NCBI GenBank assembly: GCA_017848075.1
Contig: JAGALG010000235.1
Span: 1-5,739, forward strand
From: Oscillospiraceae bacterium
GTDB lineage: Bacteria; Bacillota; Clostridia; Oscillospirales; Ruminococcaceae
Direction of reading: 5' to 3'
DNA length: 5,739 nt
Shown here: positions 1 through 5,387 of the stretch, piece by piece
Layout: each line of letters opens with the position of its first letter
How positions within the stretch are numbered: position 1 is the stretch's first letter
Notes under the pieces: generated by a model
What the model was told of the DNA's origin: nothing
Database searches by the model: none
What the model saw: only the letters and a program-made list of their open reading frames with translations
Translations under genes and position numbers: made by a program

Positions 1-684
1 AAAACTCTGCCTGTCCTTACCGGCGGAGCATATTTGCAGATCTCCAAGAATGCCCCAGACTCCTTTGCGAGAGATGCCAAACGAGCCATGGAGCTCTTTG
101 GTTCTACCAGCCCTTCTTACCTGATTTTGGCCTCTTTGGATCGCTGCAACGCTTATTTGGCCGGAGCGTATGGGGAAATGCTGACAGCCACCTGTCAGAA
201 GCTGCAGCTTTTGCGGGAAGGTCTGCGGAACAAAGGCTGGCAGGTGGAGGAAACCGATCCTCTGCGTGTGACCATTGCTGCCCCACAGGGCTGCTCCGGT
301 GTGGATTTGGCGCAGCTGCTGCGAAAAAACCGTCTGGAGTGCGAATACGCTGACCCGGAATTTCTTGTTTTGATGGCAACCCCGGAAAACCGGGATGGAG
401 ATTTCCACCGAGTGGCTGCTGCTTTGGGGGAAAATGCTGTCCCCTACGCCGAACGCCCCTTCCTGCCCATGGCCAAGGCAGAACAGGCTCTGTCCATTCG
501 GGAGGCTCTGTTCTCCCCACAGGAGGCTCTGCCTCTGTCCCAGGCACTGGGTCGCATTTGCGCGGCTCCTGCTGTGTCCTGCCCACCGGCGATTCCCATT
601 GCCGTGCCCGGCGAGGTCATCGGCGAAACCGCCTTGGAACTGTGCCGCTATTACGGCTATGATCAGCTGATCGTTGTGAAATAG
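1..684 (+). CDS. Orn/Lys/Arg decarboxylase, C-terminal part (5' end outside window)
   Basis: Partial gene: the reading frame is open from base 1 to the TAG at 682-684 (227 codons). It encodes the C-terminal half of a PLP-dependent basic amino-acid decarboxylase (ornithine, lysine or arginine to the diamine plus CO2), a cytosolic fold-type-I enzyme. The first visible residues, KTLPVLTGGAYL, match the family's HKTLP motif, so codon 1 is probably the lysine that forms the Schiff base with PLP. STSPSY follows at visible residues 35-40, then SLDR. The tail has the C-terminal-domain signature CPPAIPIAVPGE and ends GYDQLIVVK. About 227 residues after the PLP lysine fits the short (about 480-residue) Gram-positive form such as Bacillus YaaO/SpeA, rather than the long enterobacterial form. 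Substrate cannot be told. It converges on the YitT-family gene, with a shared terminator just after the stop. Confidence 0.9.
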   Translation, partial: KTLPVLTGGAYLQISKNAPDSFARDAKRAMELFGSTSPSYLILASLDRCNAYLAGAYGEMLTATCQKLQLLREGLRNKGWQVEETDPLRVTIAAPQGCSGVDLAQLLRKNRLECEYADPEFLVLMATPENRDGDFHRVAAALGENAVPYAERPFLPMAKAEQALSIREALFSPQEALPLSQALGRICAAPAVSCPPAIPIAVPGEVIGETALELCRYYGYDQLIVVK

Positions 685-716
685 AAAATCCCTCCCAAAA
701 TTGGGAGGGATTTTTT
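685..716. terminator. Bidirectional intrinsic terminator between convergent genes
   Basis: A near-perfect hairpin with arms AAAATCCCTCCC (685-696) and GGGAGGGATTTT (703-714), followed by six T on the plus strand (711-716). It begins right after the decarboxylase stop at 684. On the minus strand the same hairpin ends in TTTT and lies just beyond the YitT-family stop at 729, so it can terminate both convergent transcripts, more strongly on the plus strand. Confidence 0.9.
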
Positions 717-728
717 GTATGTATCGAA

Positions 729-1601
729 TTAGTCGTTTGCCTTGAACACATCAGCCACTTCGGTGATGGTCATAAAGGCTTTCGGGTCCAGCGCATGAAC
801 CAGATTTCTCATTCTTGCGATCTGGAAACGGTTCACCACAAAGTAAATGACTGTTTTCTCATTGTTGGAATAGCCGCCCCGACCGTTGAGCAGGGTGGTT
901 CCTGTCTCAAATTCTTCCATCAGAGCCTGGCTCACTTCCTCCGGATGCTCCGTCATGATCATAACCGCTTTGGAGCGATCCAGACCTTCAACAATAAAGT
1001 CCACGGTTTTCAGGCCGGCCATATAAGTTACAATGGAATACAGCGGCAGGATCCAGTCACCCATCACGATGCCGCAGAGGATATACAGCACCACATTATA
1101 GCTCATAACGAAAGTGCCTACTGTCACGCCCAGCTTCTTGGAGAAGATGACTGCCATAACCTCAATGCCGTCGATGGCTCCGCCGTGGCGGATCGTCAGA
1201 CCGGAACCAACACCGGAGATCATACCGCCAAAGAGAGCGCAGAGCAGCAGATCCTGTCCGGCCAGCGGAGAAGCAATGTTCACATCTACCGGCAGAATAT
1301 CGGTGATTAGCCATGCGCAGATGGAGTAGACAATTACGGCATAAATGGAATAGACGGTAAATTCCTTTCCCTGTTTCTTCAGACCAAACAGGAAAAGCGG
1401 AACATTTAGGAGAACCAGGAAGAGAGACAGGGACAGGCCGGTAGTCTGGGACAGGAAAATGGAAGTACCGGAAATGCCGCTGTCATACAGGTTCACAGGG
1501 GAAATAAACATGGTAACGCCAATGGCGTTGATACAGCCCGAAACAGTCAGAAAGAGAAAGTTCTTCCATCTCGGGCCGTCAAAGAAATATCGTTTTATCA
1601 T
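729..1601 (-). CDS. YitT family membrane protein (DUF161 + DUF2179)
   Basis: A 290-residue protein of the YitT/YpjC/YqfU family, abundant in Firmicutes and of unknown biochemical role. The N-terminal two thirds is membrane-embedded, with hydrophobic stretches at about residues 13-36, 57-74, 82-101, 117-137 and 158-190. It includes the family pattern of a glycine-rich turn (GVGSGLTIRHGG, about 130-141) followed by DGIEV. The last about 80 residues form the soluble DUF2179 domain with GRGGYS (about 240-245) and a D-PKAFMTI end. The family often has a glycine-rich C-terminus (EVxGxGF); here it ends VADVFKAND. I chose ATG 1601 because AAAGGAG (1617-1611) lies 9 nt upstream. An in-frame ATG at 1637 would add 12 residues, but it has no ribosome site and overlaps the -10 box. 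Monocistronic, with its own promoter and terminator. Confidence 0.88.
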   Translation of the reverse strand: MIKRYFFDGPRWKNFLFLTVSGCINAIGVTMFISPVNLYDSGISGTSIFLSQTTGLSLSLFLVLLNVPLFLFGLKKQGKEFTVYSIYAVIVYSICAWLITDILPVDVNIASPLAGQDLLLCALFGGMISGVGSGLTIRHGGAIDGIEVMAVIFSKKLGVTVGTFVMSYNVVLYILCGIVMGDWILPLYSIVTYMAGLKTVDFIVEGLDRSKAVMIMTEHPEEVSQALMEEFETGTTLLNGRGGYSNNEKTVIYFVVNRFQIARMRNLVHALDPKAFMTITEVADVFKAND

Positions 1602-1610
1602 CTGTTCTTT

Positions 1611-1617
1611 CTCCTTT
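1611..1617 (-). promoter_or_regulatory. Ribosome binding site deciding the YitT-family start
   Basis: On the minus strand AAAGGAG is followed by 9 nt and then ATG at 1601-1599. The alternative in-frame ATG at 1637 has no purine-rich site upstream, so this site fixes the start. Confidence 0.8.
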
Positions 1618-1635
1618 ATATCAAATGGTATAATC

Positions 1636-1665
1636 ATTATATCACGGTTGTTACATTTCTATCAA
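1636..1665 (-). promoter_or_regulatory. Sigma-A-type promoter of the YitT-family gene
   Basis: On the minus strand TTGATA (1665-1660, five of six matches to the -35 consensus) is separated by 18 bp from a perfect TATAAT (1641-1636). Transcription would start near 1629, giving a leader of about 28 nt that contains the AAAGGAG site. The -10 box covers the upstream ATG at 1637, so that codon should not be in the mRNA. Confidence 0.8.
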
Positions 1666-1707
1666 GGGACTCTTCCCAATAAACAATCAACTTTACGGTA
1701 AATTTAC

Positions 1708-1742
1708 AAAAAAGAAAAGCCCAGTTTTTAAACAGGGCTTTT
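1708..1742 (-). terminator. Intrinsic terminator of the MurT-like/GatD-like/permease operon
   Basis: Read on the minus strand, just after the permease stop at 1750, arms AAAAGCCC and GGGCTTTT (1742-1735 and 1722-1715) plus inner GTT/AAC pairs, with one T-T mismatch, form a hairpin. It is followed by CTTTTTT (1714-1708). This separates the three-gene operon from the YitT-family promoter immediately downstream. Confidence 0.85.
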
Positions 1743-1749
1743 TCTGCTT

Positions 1750-3183
1750 TTATGCTTTTTTCTTGCGGCTTACAAAATAGAACACTGCGCCCAGGACGCA
1801 CCAGATCAAAAGAGCGATACGGCTCTGTGGGCCAAGGTAAGCCCATGGATTCGGAACTACCAACAGTGCGGCAAAGAAGATAGAGAATACAACGCCCAAG
1901 GCAGCGTTCAGCTGCATCACCTTGCCAACAGCACCGTTCTTCCGCATCTGAACAAAGGCAGATGCAGAGGTCAGGCCATAGCCAATAGCGGCACCGATGG
2001 AGGACATATCCACAACCCATCCAATTACGGTTCTACCGAACCATGGAGCCATAAGGGAGATCAGCAGGACGAAGATCAGGGCATTGGATGGAGTATTATA
2101 TTTGGGATGAAGTTTGCCGAACCACTGCGGAAGCACCTGCTCCTTCGCCATGGAGTACAGCAGACGGCTGGTTGCCATGTAGAAGCCAATGATACCGGAA
2201 AGAACCGCACAAACCAGTGCGACACCCAGAATCAGCAGACCAAAGTTACCCAGCAGCAGCTTCGCTGCGTTGAAGGTCGGCAGTGCGCTAAGGCCATTCA
2301 GGCTCTCCGGCAGTACATCCAGTTTGGTGTCAGCAATATACTGTACCCAACTGTTATAGCCGTTTGGCAGGACAGCGGCAGTGATGGTATTGAGAATGAT
2401 GTACAGTGCTGCACCAATAAGAATGGACAGCACCATAATGATTTTGGATTTCTTATGAGAGAAGTTGAACTCCTCAGCAGCCTGTGGAATACTGTCAAAA
2501 CCGACAAAAGCCCATGGAGCAACGGCGATGACTGCCAAAATACCGCCGTAGTTCAAATTGCCTGCCTCATCAGCCGCAAAGGCCGGAGCCATATTGGCAA
2601 CAGAAGCGGAGTCACTGAGCAGAGTTGCACCTGCCAAAAGAGCAATGGAACCTACCAGACCCAGCGCCAAAGCGGTCTGGAACTTGCCCGCTACAGAAAT
2701 ACCACGGATACTCATAACAGCAAAGATCAGCAGAGCGGCAATCGCCAGGATCAGCTCACCGGTGTAGATGCTGTAGCCCTCCACAGAATAGAGGTAGCCC
2801 CACTGGGTCAGATCCGGGAACAGGTTGCGGCCGATCAGTGCCAGCGCTGTAGCGTTCAGTGGAACGATGGCCAGATAGCTGAGTCCCAGGAACCAAGCGC
2901 AGATAAAGCCCACCGTTGGGCCGAAGGAAGCGTTGGTAAAGGTAAACTCACCACCAGCCACCGGGAAGTGGTTGATCATATAGTCGTAGTTAAAGGCAAT
3001 GCAAATCATAATCAGGGCCGCAATTCCCAGCGCAATGGCTGTACCCACCGGTCCTGCATTGGGCAGGAAGGTGTTGCCCGGCATAACAAAAGCGCCCCAG
3101 CCGATGATACTGCCCAGAGCCAGCGCCCAGACATTCAGCGGAGACAGTTTTCTTTGCAGTTTTGCTTCAGATGGATGTTCCAT
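1750..3183 (-). CDS. APC-superfamily amino-acid permease
   Basis: A 477-residue secondary transporter of the APC (amino acid-polyamine-organocation) superfamily, with about 12 hydrophobic segments in the cytoplasmic membrane. The helix-1 substrate motif is GSIIGWGAF (residues 24-32). Helix 6 carries WAFVGFDSIPQAAEEF (about 224-239), the usual site of the second unwound helix. The ATSRLLYSMAKEQVLPQWF block (about 337-355) and HPKYNTPSNA (359-368) are typical of family members. The end is a basic SRKKKA tail. Substrate is not evident; an amino acid is likely, a polyamine less so. I chose ATG 3183 because AGGAGG (3195-3190) sits 6 nt upstream. The open frame continues to an ATG at 3255, but the 24 extra residues only shadow the end of the preceding gene. 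It is last in the operon, 13 bp after the GatD-like gene, and followed by a terminator. Confidence 0.92.
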   Translation of the reverse strand: MEHPSEAKLQRKLSPLNVWALALGSIIGWGAFVMPGNTFLPNAGPVGTAIALGIAALIMICIAFNYDYMINHFPVAGGEFTFTNASFGPTVGFICAWFLGLSYLAIVPLNATALALIGRNLFPDLTQWGYLYSVEGYSIYTGELILAIAALLIFAVMSIRGISVAGKFQTALALGLVGSIALLAGATLLSDSASVANMAPAFAADEAGNLNYGGILAVIAVAPWAFVGFDSIPQAAEEFNFSHKKSKIIMVLSILIGAALYIILNTITAAVLPNGYNSWVQYIADTKLDVLPESLNGLSALPTFNAAKLLLGNFGLLILGVALVCAVLSGIIGFYMATSRLLYSMAKEQVLPQWFGKLHPKYNTPSNALIFVLLISLMAPWFGRTVIGWVVDMSSIGAAIGYGLTSASAFVQMRKNGAVGKVMQLNAALGVVFSIFFAALLVVPNPWAYLGPQSRIALLIWCVLGAVFYFVSRKKKA

Positions 3184-3189
3184 GTTTCT

Positions 3190-3195
3190 CCTCCT
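3190..3195 (-). promoter_or_regulatory. Ribosome binding site of the permease gene
   Basis: Perfect AGGAGG, 6 nt before ATG 3183, placed in the 13-bp gap directly after the TAA (3199-3197) of the GatD-like gene. It sets the permease start and makes internal re-initiation on the operon mRNA likely. Confidence 0.8.
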
Positions 3196-3196
3196 C

Positions 3197-3913
3197 TTAC
3201 TTGTTGAATTCTGCCAGCACCAGCTGGATCGCCTGTTCTTCCAGAGCGAAGTCACAGCCGGAGCAATCGATACCCAAGCGGGACAGGATCTCTTTCAGGA
3301 AGGCCGGATTTCGCAGAAGAACCGGGCCCATTGCCCAGGTGCCGAAGAAGTTGTGATACAGCGTGCCCTCGCAGCCGTCCTCTTTTTCTCCGTCGCCAAA
3401 GCCTTTGGCATCACGGAACAGCGGATGCTGGTTGCCGTTTGGATGCTGCAAATAAGCAGTGCGGTTTGCAAAGCCGTAGCAGCGTACAGCCGGATCAAAG
3501 ACGGCGGTGGCGATCATATCGGCTACAAATACTTTATTCTGCTCCACTGCGGAATAGTCGAACAGTCCGATGCCCGACAGACTCTTTCCGTCAACAGTAG
3601 TGAAGTCTTTGCCGAACAGTGCTCTGGCGTTGCCGGTCACGAACCACAGCTGACCGTTTTCGATCTGCTCCTTGATTTGCGCGCCGTATTTTACAAAATG
3701 CTCGGAAACAGCGGCCAGATTACGGGCTTTGCCATGGCCCACATAGACCATATCATAGCCCTCCAGCTGCATATCGTCCCAAATTTCACAGGTATCTACG
3801 GTCACTTCATTGCCGCTTTCCCGGATGCGATGGCAGATCGCCTCCAGATTTTTTACATCGCCGTACAGGTCCATGGCCTCGGCGTACAGGTGAAGGATCT
3901 TCACTTTACTCAT
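3197..3913 (-). CDS. GatD-like type 1 glutamine amidotransferase subunit, active-site residues replaced
   Basis: 238 residues, close to the 243 of Staphylococcus GatD. GatD is the CobB/CobQ-type (GATase_3) glutaminase that feeds ammonia to MurT for amidating D-Glu of lipid II. The N-terminal LYGDVKNLEAI (residues 16-26), the IENGQL..FGKDF..DGK segment (about 85-110) and GTWAMGPVLLRNP (191-203) align by eye with GatD. The expected catalytic residues do not. At the nucleophile elbow the family has ICGGYQFLG; here it is VTGNARALFG (92-101), with Gly94 at the Cys position. The family GTYLHGP is GTWAMGP, with Met195 at the His position. The family glycine loop GGGSDREQ is GHGKARNL (59-66). A glutamine-contacting Arg appears to be Lys127. 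A CSGC pair (217-220) is extra. Start ATG 3913 has GGAGGT 8 nt upstream and overlaps the ligase gene by 8 bp. Family is fairly sure; loss of glutaminase activity is inferred. Confidence 0.85.
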   Translation of the reverse strand: MSKVKILHLYAEAMDLYGDVKNLEAICHRIRESGNEVTVDTCEIWDDMQLEGYDMVYVGHGKARNLAAVSEHFVKYGAQIKEQIENGQLWFVTGNARALFGKDFTTVDGKSLSGIGLFDYSAVEQNKVFVADMIATAVFDPAVRCYGFANRTAYLQHPNGNQHPLFRDAKGFGDGEKEDGCEGTLYHNFFGTWAMGPVLLRNPAFLKEILSRLGIDCSGCDFALEEQAIQLVLAEFNK

Positions 3914-5249
3914 CTTTCAGCACCTCCAGGATCTTGCCCTCGTTGCCGAATGCAGAGGTGGCAAGGATATAGATATCGCCCTTCGTTTTGCGGAAGGCTT
4001 CTTTGGTTTTCTCAATGTCATTTTCATAAACCAGCACATCGTCGCCAAATCCGGCTGCTTTGACACGAACCGCAGCGTCCAGCGCACGGTTGCCGGTGCA
4101 GAGGATATTGGCTACCTTGCCCTGCAGACGCTCGAAAGCCACATCGTAGAGCCAGCTGATATCCTTGTAATCCAGATAGAGAACATTATTGATATAAATG
4201 GCAACGGTTTTTTCGCCCGGCTGCTCCAGAACATAGCTCAGACTCTGGTCCAGAGAGGCGGCGTTCTGTTTGGTCAGCATGCAGACAGTCTTTCTGCCGT
4301 CAAACTGGAAGCTGTCCAGACGCTCTTTTGCTACATGGAAGGTAGCCGCTCCTTTGGCGAAGTCCTCCATGCTCATACCGGAAGCGCTGCAGCAAACCGC
4401 AGCTGCGGCTACTGTGTTGAACATGTTGAAGGTGGTATTGTAGGTCACATTGACTTTGGTGCCGTTAATGGTGATGGACTGGTTCGCGAAGTCCACCTCA
4501 CTGCCGAAGAAGTCCGGCTTGTGGGACTGGTAGTCACAATGGCTGCAATGGAACTGTCCCAAATGATTGTAGTGGTAGAAATCATAGTCCATCTTATGGA
4601 AGCAATGTGGGCAGATCTTGCAGTCATGGGTACCGCTGACGCAGTGGTCGGTGCTGCGCTCAGTTTTGTCCATGGCAAAGTACAGAGCCGGATTGGTTTT
4701 GGTAGCCAGATTCATACTGATCGGCTCCTGCGCATTGAGGATCAGGGTGCAGTTTGGTCGTTTGGCAATGGCATCCGCCACTTTCTCGAAGACCAGATCC
4801 GGGTTGCCGTTGCGAACAACCTGGTCCCGCAGCAGATTCAGCGCCAGATAATAGTCCACCGGCACATCCTCAAAGATAAAGCGTGAGTAACATTCGTCCA
4901 CTTCCAGCACCACGAAATCAGCCTTTACTCTGCCGTTCCAATCGGAAGCACAAAGCAGTGTGGTTGCGATACCGGAGGTCAGGTTGGAGCCTTTTGCATT
5001 GTTCACCACGGTATAGCCCTTTTCCCGAAGCACATGGGCAATCAGGTTCGAGGTTGTGGTTTTGCCGTTGGAGCCTGTAACAGCAATGATTTTGCCGTCA
5101 TATTTCAGCTGTTTGAGCACCTGTGGATATACTTTCAGCGCAATGCTGCCCGGGCGGTCGGTACCGCCGCCCAGCTTCTGTGCCACGAAGGACAGAGCCT
5201 TGCAGGCCAGCGCTGTTACGGTCAATTTCAGATTCATAGTGGATTTCAT
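3906..5249 (-). CDS. MurT-like Mur ligase family protein (DUF1727)
   Basis: A 447-residue cytosolic Mur ligase-fold protein resembling MurT, the ATP-dependent subunit that activates the D-Glu alpha-carboxyl of lipid II for amidation. Motifs in order: P-loop VTGSNGKTTT (57-66); NNAKGSN (83-89); acidic LEVDE (115-119); LNLLRDQ (137-143); zinc-ribbon insertion CPHC (213-216) and CSHC (235-238), as in MurT; NMFNTVAA (275-282); C-terminal DUF1727 region with DISWLYDVAFE (363-373). Against the MurT pattern I remember, RDQLDRYGE reads RDQVVRNGN, the GRxE stretch reads VAKERLDSF, and KNPxGxNQ reads KQNAASLDQ. It may therefore be a divergent paralogue. ATG 5249 is the first in-frame ATG after an upstream TGA; ATG 5237 is an alternative. 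First gene of the operon. Its TAA at 3908-3906 lies inside the start of the GatD-like gene. Mur ligase is certain; MurT-type substrate is not. Confidence 0.88.
   Translation of the reverse strand: MKSTMNLKLTVTALACKALSFVAQKLGGGTDRPGSIALKVYPQVLKQLKYDGKIIAVTGSNGKTTTSNLIAHVLREKGYTVVNNAKGSNLTSGIATTLLCASDWNGRVKADFVVLEVDECYSRFIFEDVPVDYYLALNLLRDQVVRNGNPDLVFEKVADAIAKRPNCTLILNAQEPISMNLATKTNPALYFAMDKTERSTDHCVSGTHDCKICPHCFHKMDYDFYHYNHLGQFHCSHCDYQSHKPDFFGSEVDFANQSITINGTKVNVTYNTTFNMFNTVAAAAVCCSASGMSMEDFAKGAATFHVAKERLDSFQFDGRKTVCMLTKQNAASLDQSLSYVLEQPGEKTVAIYINNVLYLDYKDISWLYDVAFERLQGKVANILCTGNRALDAAVRVKAAGFGDDVLVYENDIEKTKEAFRKTKGDIYILATSAFGNEGKILEVLKDE
3922..3927 (-). promoter_or_regulatory. Ribosome binding site of the GatD-like gene, inside the ligase gene
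   Basis: GGAGGT on the minus strand, 8 nt before ATG 3913, lies within the last codons of the MurT-like gene. With the ATGAGTAA overlap (3913-3906) this indicates translational coupling and a balanced ratio of the two subunits. Confidence 0.8.
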
Positions 5250-5251
5250 CG

Positions 5252-5257
5252 TCCTTT
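5252..5257 (-). promoter_or_regulatory. Weak, unusually close ribosome binding site of the MurT-like gene
   Basis: AAAGGA ends only 2 nt before ATG 5249, and is 14 nt from the next in-frame ATG at 5237. Neither spacing is ideal, unlike the well-spaced sites of the two downstream genes. Ligase initiation may be inefficient, or the start may be one of two. Confidence 0.45.
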
Positions 5258-5273
5258 GCTTTGAATTTTCGTA

Positions 5274-5310
5274 CCTTTTATTATATCATGCCAAGCTGCA
5301 TAATAAAAGG
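5274..5310. repeat. Inverted repeat framing the operon promoter
   Basis: Perfect 10-bp arms CCTTTTATTA (5274-5283) and TAATAAAAGG (5301-5310) are separated by 17 bp. A further ATGC/GCAT pair lies inside (5288-5291 and 5298-5301). One arm overlaps the -10 box and the other the -35 position, as expected of an operator. It could also fold as a hairpin. AT-richness lowers the significance. Confidence 0.55.
5280..5308 (-). promoter_or_regulatory. Promoter of the MurT-like operon, extended -10 type
   Basis: On the minus strand TGATATAAT (5288-5280) gives a perfect TATAAT with an upstream TG, an extended -10 box. The -35 position at 17 bp spacing reads TTTTAT, only three of six matches, so the TG probably compensates. 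Start of transcription would be near 5273, giving a leader of about 24 nt before ATG 5249. Confidence 0.7.
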
Positions 5311-5351
5311 ATTTTTCCTCACGGAATTTCTGAATTTTCCCTTTTATTCCG

Positions 5352-5380
5352 AAAAAAAGACCCGCTAAAGGGCGGGTCTT
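5352..5380 (-). terminator. Intrinsic terminator of the AGCS symporter gene
   Basis: Read on the minus strand, arms AAGACCCGC (5380-5372) and GCGGGTCTT (5365-5357) enclose a 6-nt loop and run into seven T (5358-5352). It begins 7 bp after the symporter stop at 5388 and insulates the MurT-like operon from upstream transcription. Confidence 0.93.
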
Positions 5381-5387
5381 AAAGAAC

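Larger units (their letters stand above)
5262..5348. repeat. Repeated motif in the operon promoter region
   Basis: TGAATTTTC followed by CCTTTTATT occurs twice on the plus strand: 5262-5282 with a 3-nt GTA insertion between the halves, and 5331-5348 with none. A third, inverted copy of the second half (AATAAAAGG) is at 5302-5310. The three 9-mer copies flank or overlap the promoter and could be binding sites for a regulator. Confidence 0.5.

Noticed and set aside
104..586. 160-codon minus-strand frame opposite the decarboxylase
   Set aside because: Pro/Arg-rich with no domain, opposite a clear enzyme sequence.
795..1310. 171-codon plus-strand frame opposite the YitT-family gene
   Set aside because: His/Asn-rich, no motif, antisense to a well-supported membrane protein.
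1637..2020. 127-codon minus-strand frame spanning the permease end and the intergenic region
   Set aside because: Runs through the permease in another frame, then through the operon terminator and the YitT-family promoter; no domain.
2107..3207. 366-codon open frame on the plus strand, antisense to the permease
   Set aside because: Rich in Gln, Asn, Ser, Arg and His with no recognisable domain. It lies antisense to a clear transmembrane transporter and has no ribosome site that I could see. It is a by-product of the codon use of the real gene.
3184..3255. 24-residue N-terminal extension of the permease from ATG 3255
   Set aside because: The extra residues are an out-of-frame reading of the GatD-like gene's end. 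AGGAGG directly before ATG 3183 marks the real start.
3197..3913. Calling the GatD-like gene a pseudogene
   Set aside because: No frameshift or stop, near-normal length, a good ribosome site and an overlap with the ligase gene all argue for a maintained protein despite the missing catalytic residues.
2999..4063. 354-codon open frame on the plus strand across the permease, GatD-like and ligase genes
   Set aside because: It spans antisense to three well-supported genes, crosses their boundaries, and shows no family motif.
5322..5351. CGGAAT...ATTCCG 6-bp inverted repeat next to the symporter terminator
   Set aside because: Arms are short, separated by 18 bp and in AT-rich sequence; not distinguishable from chance.
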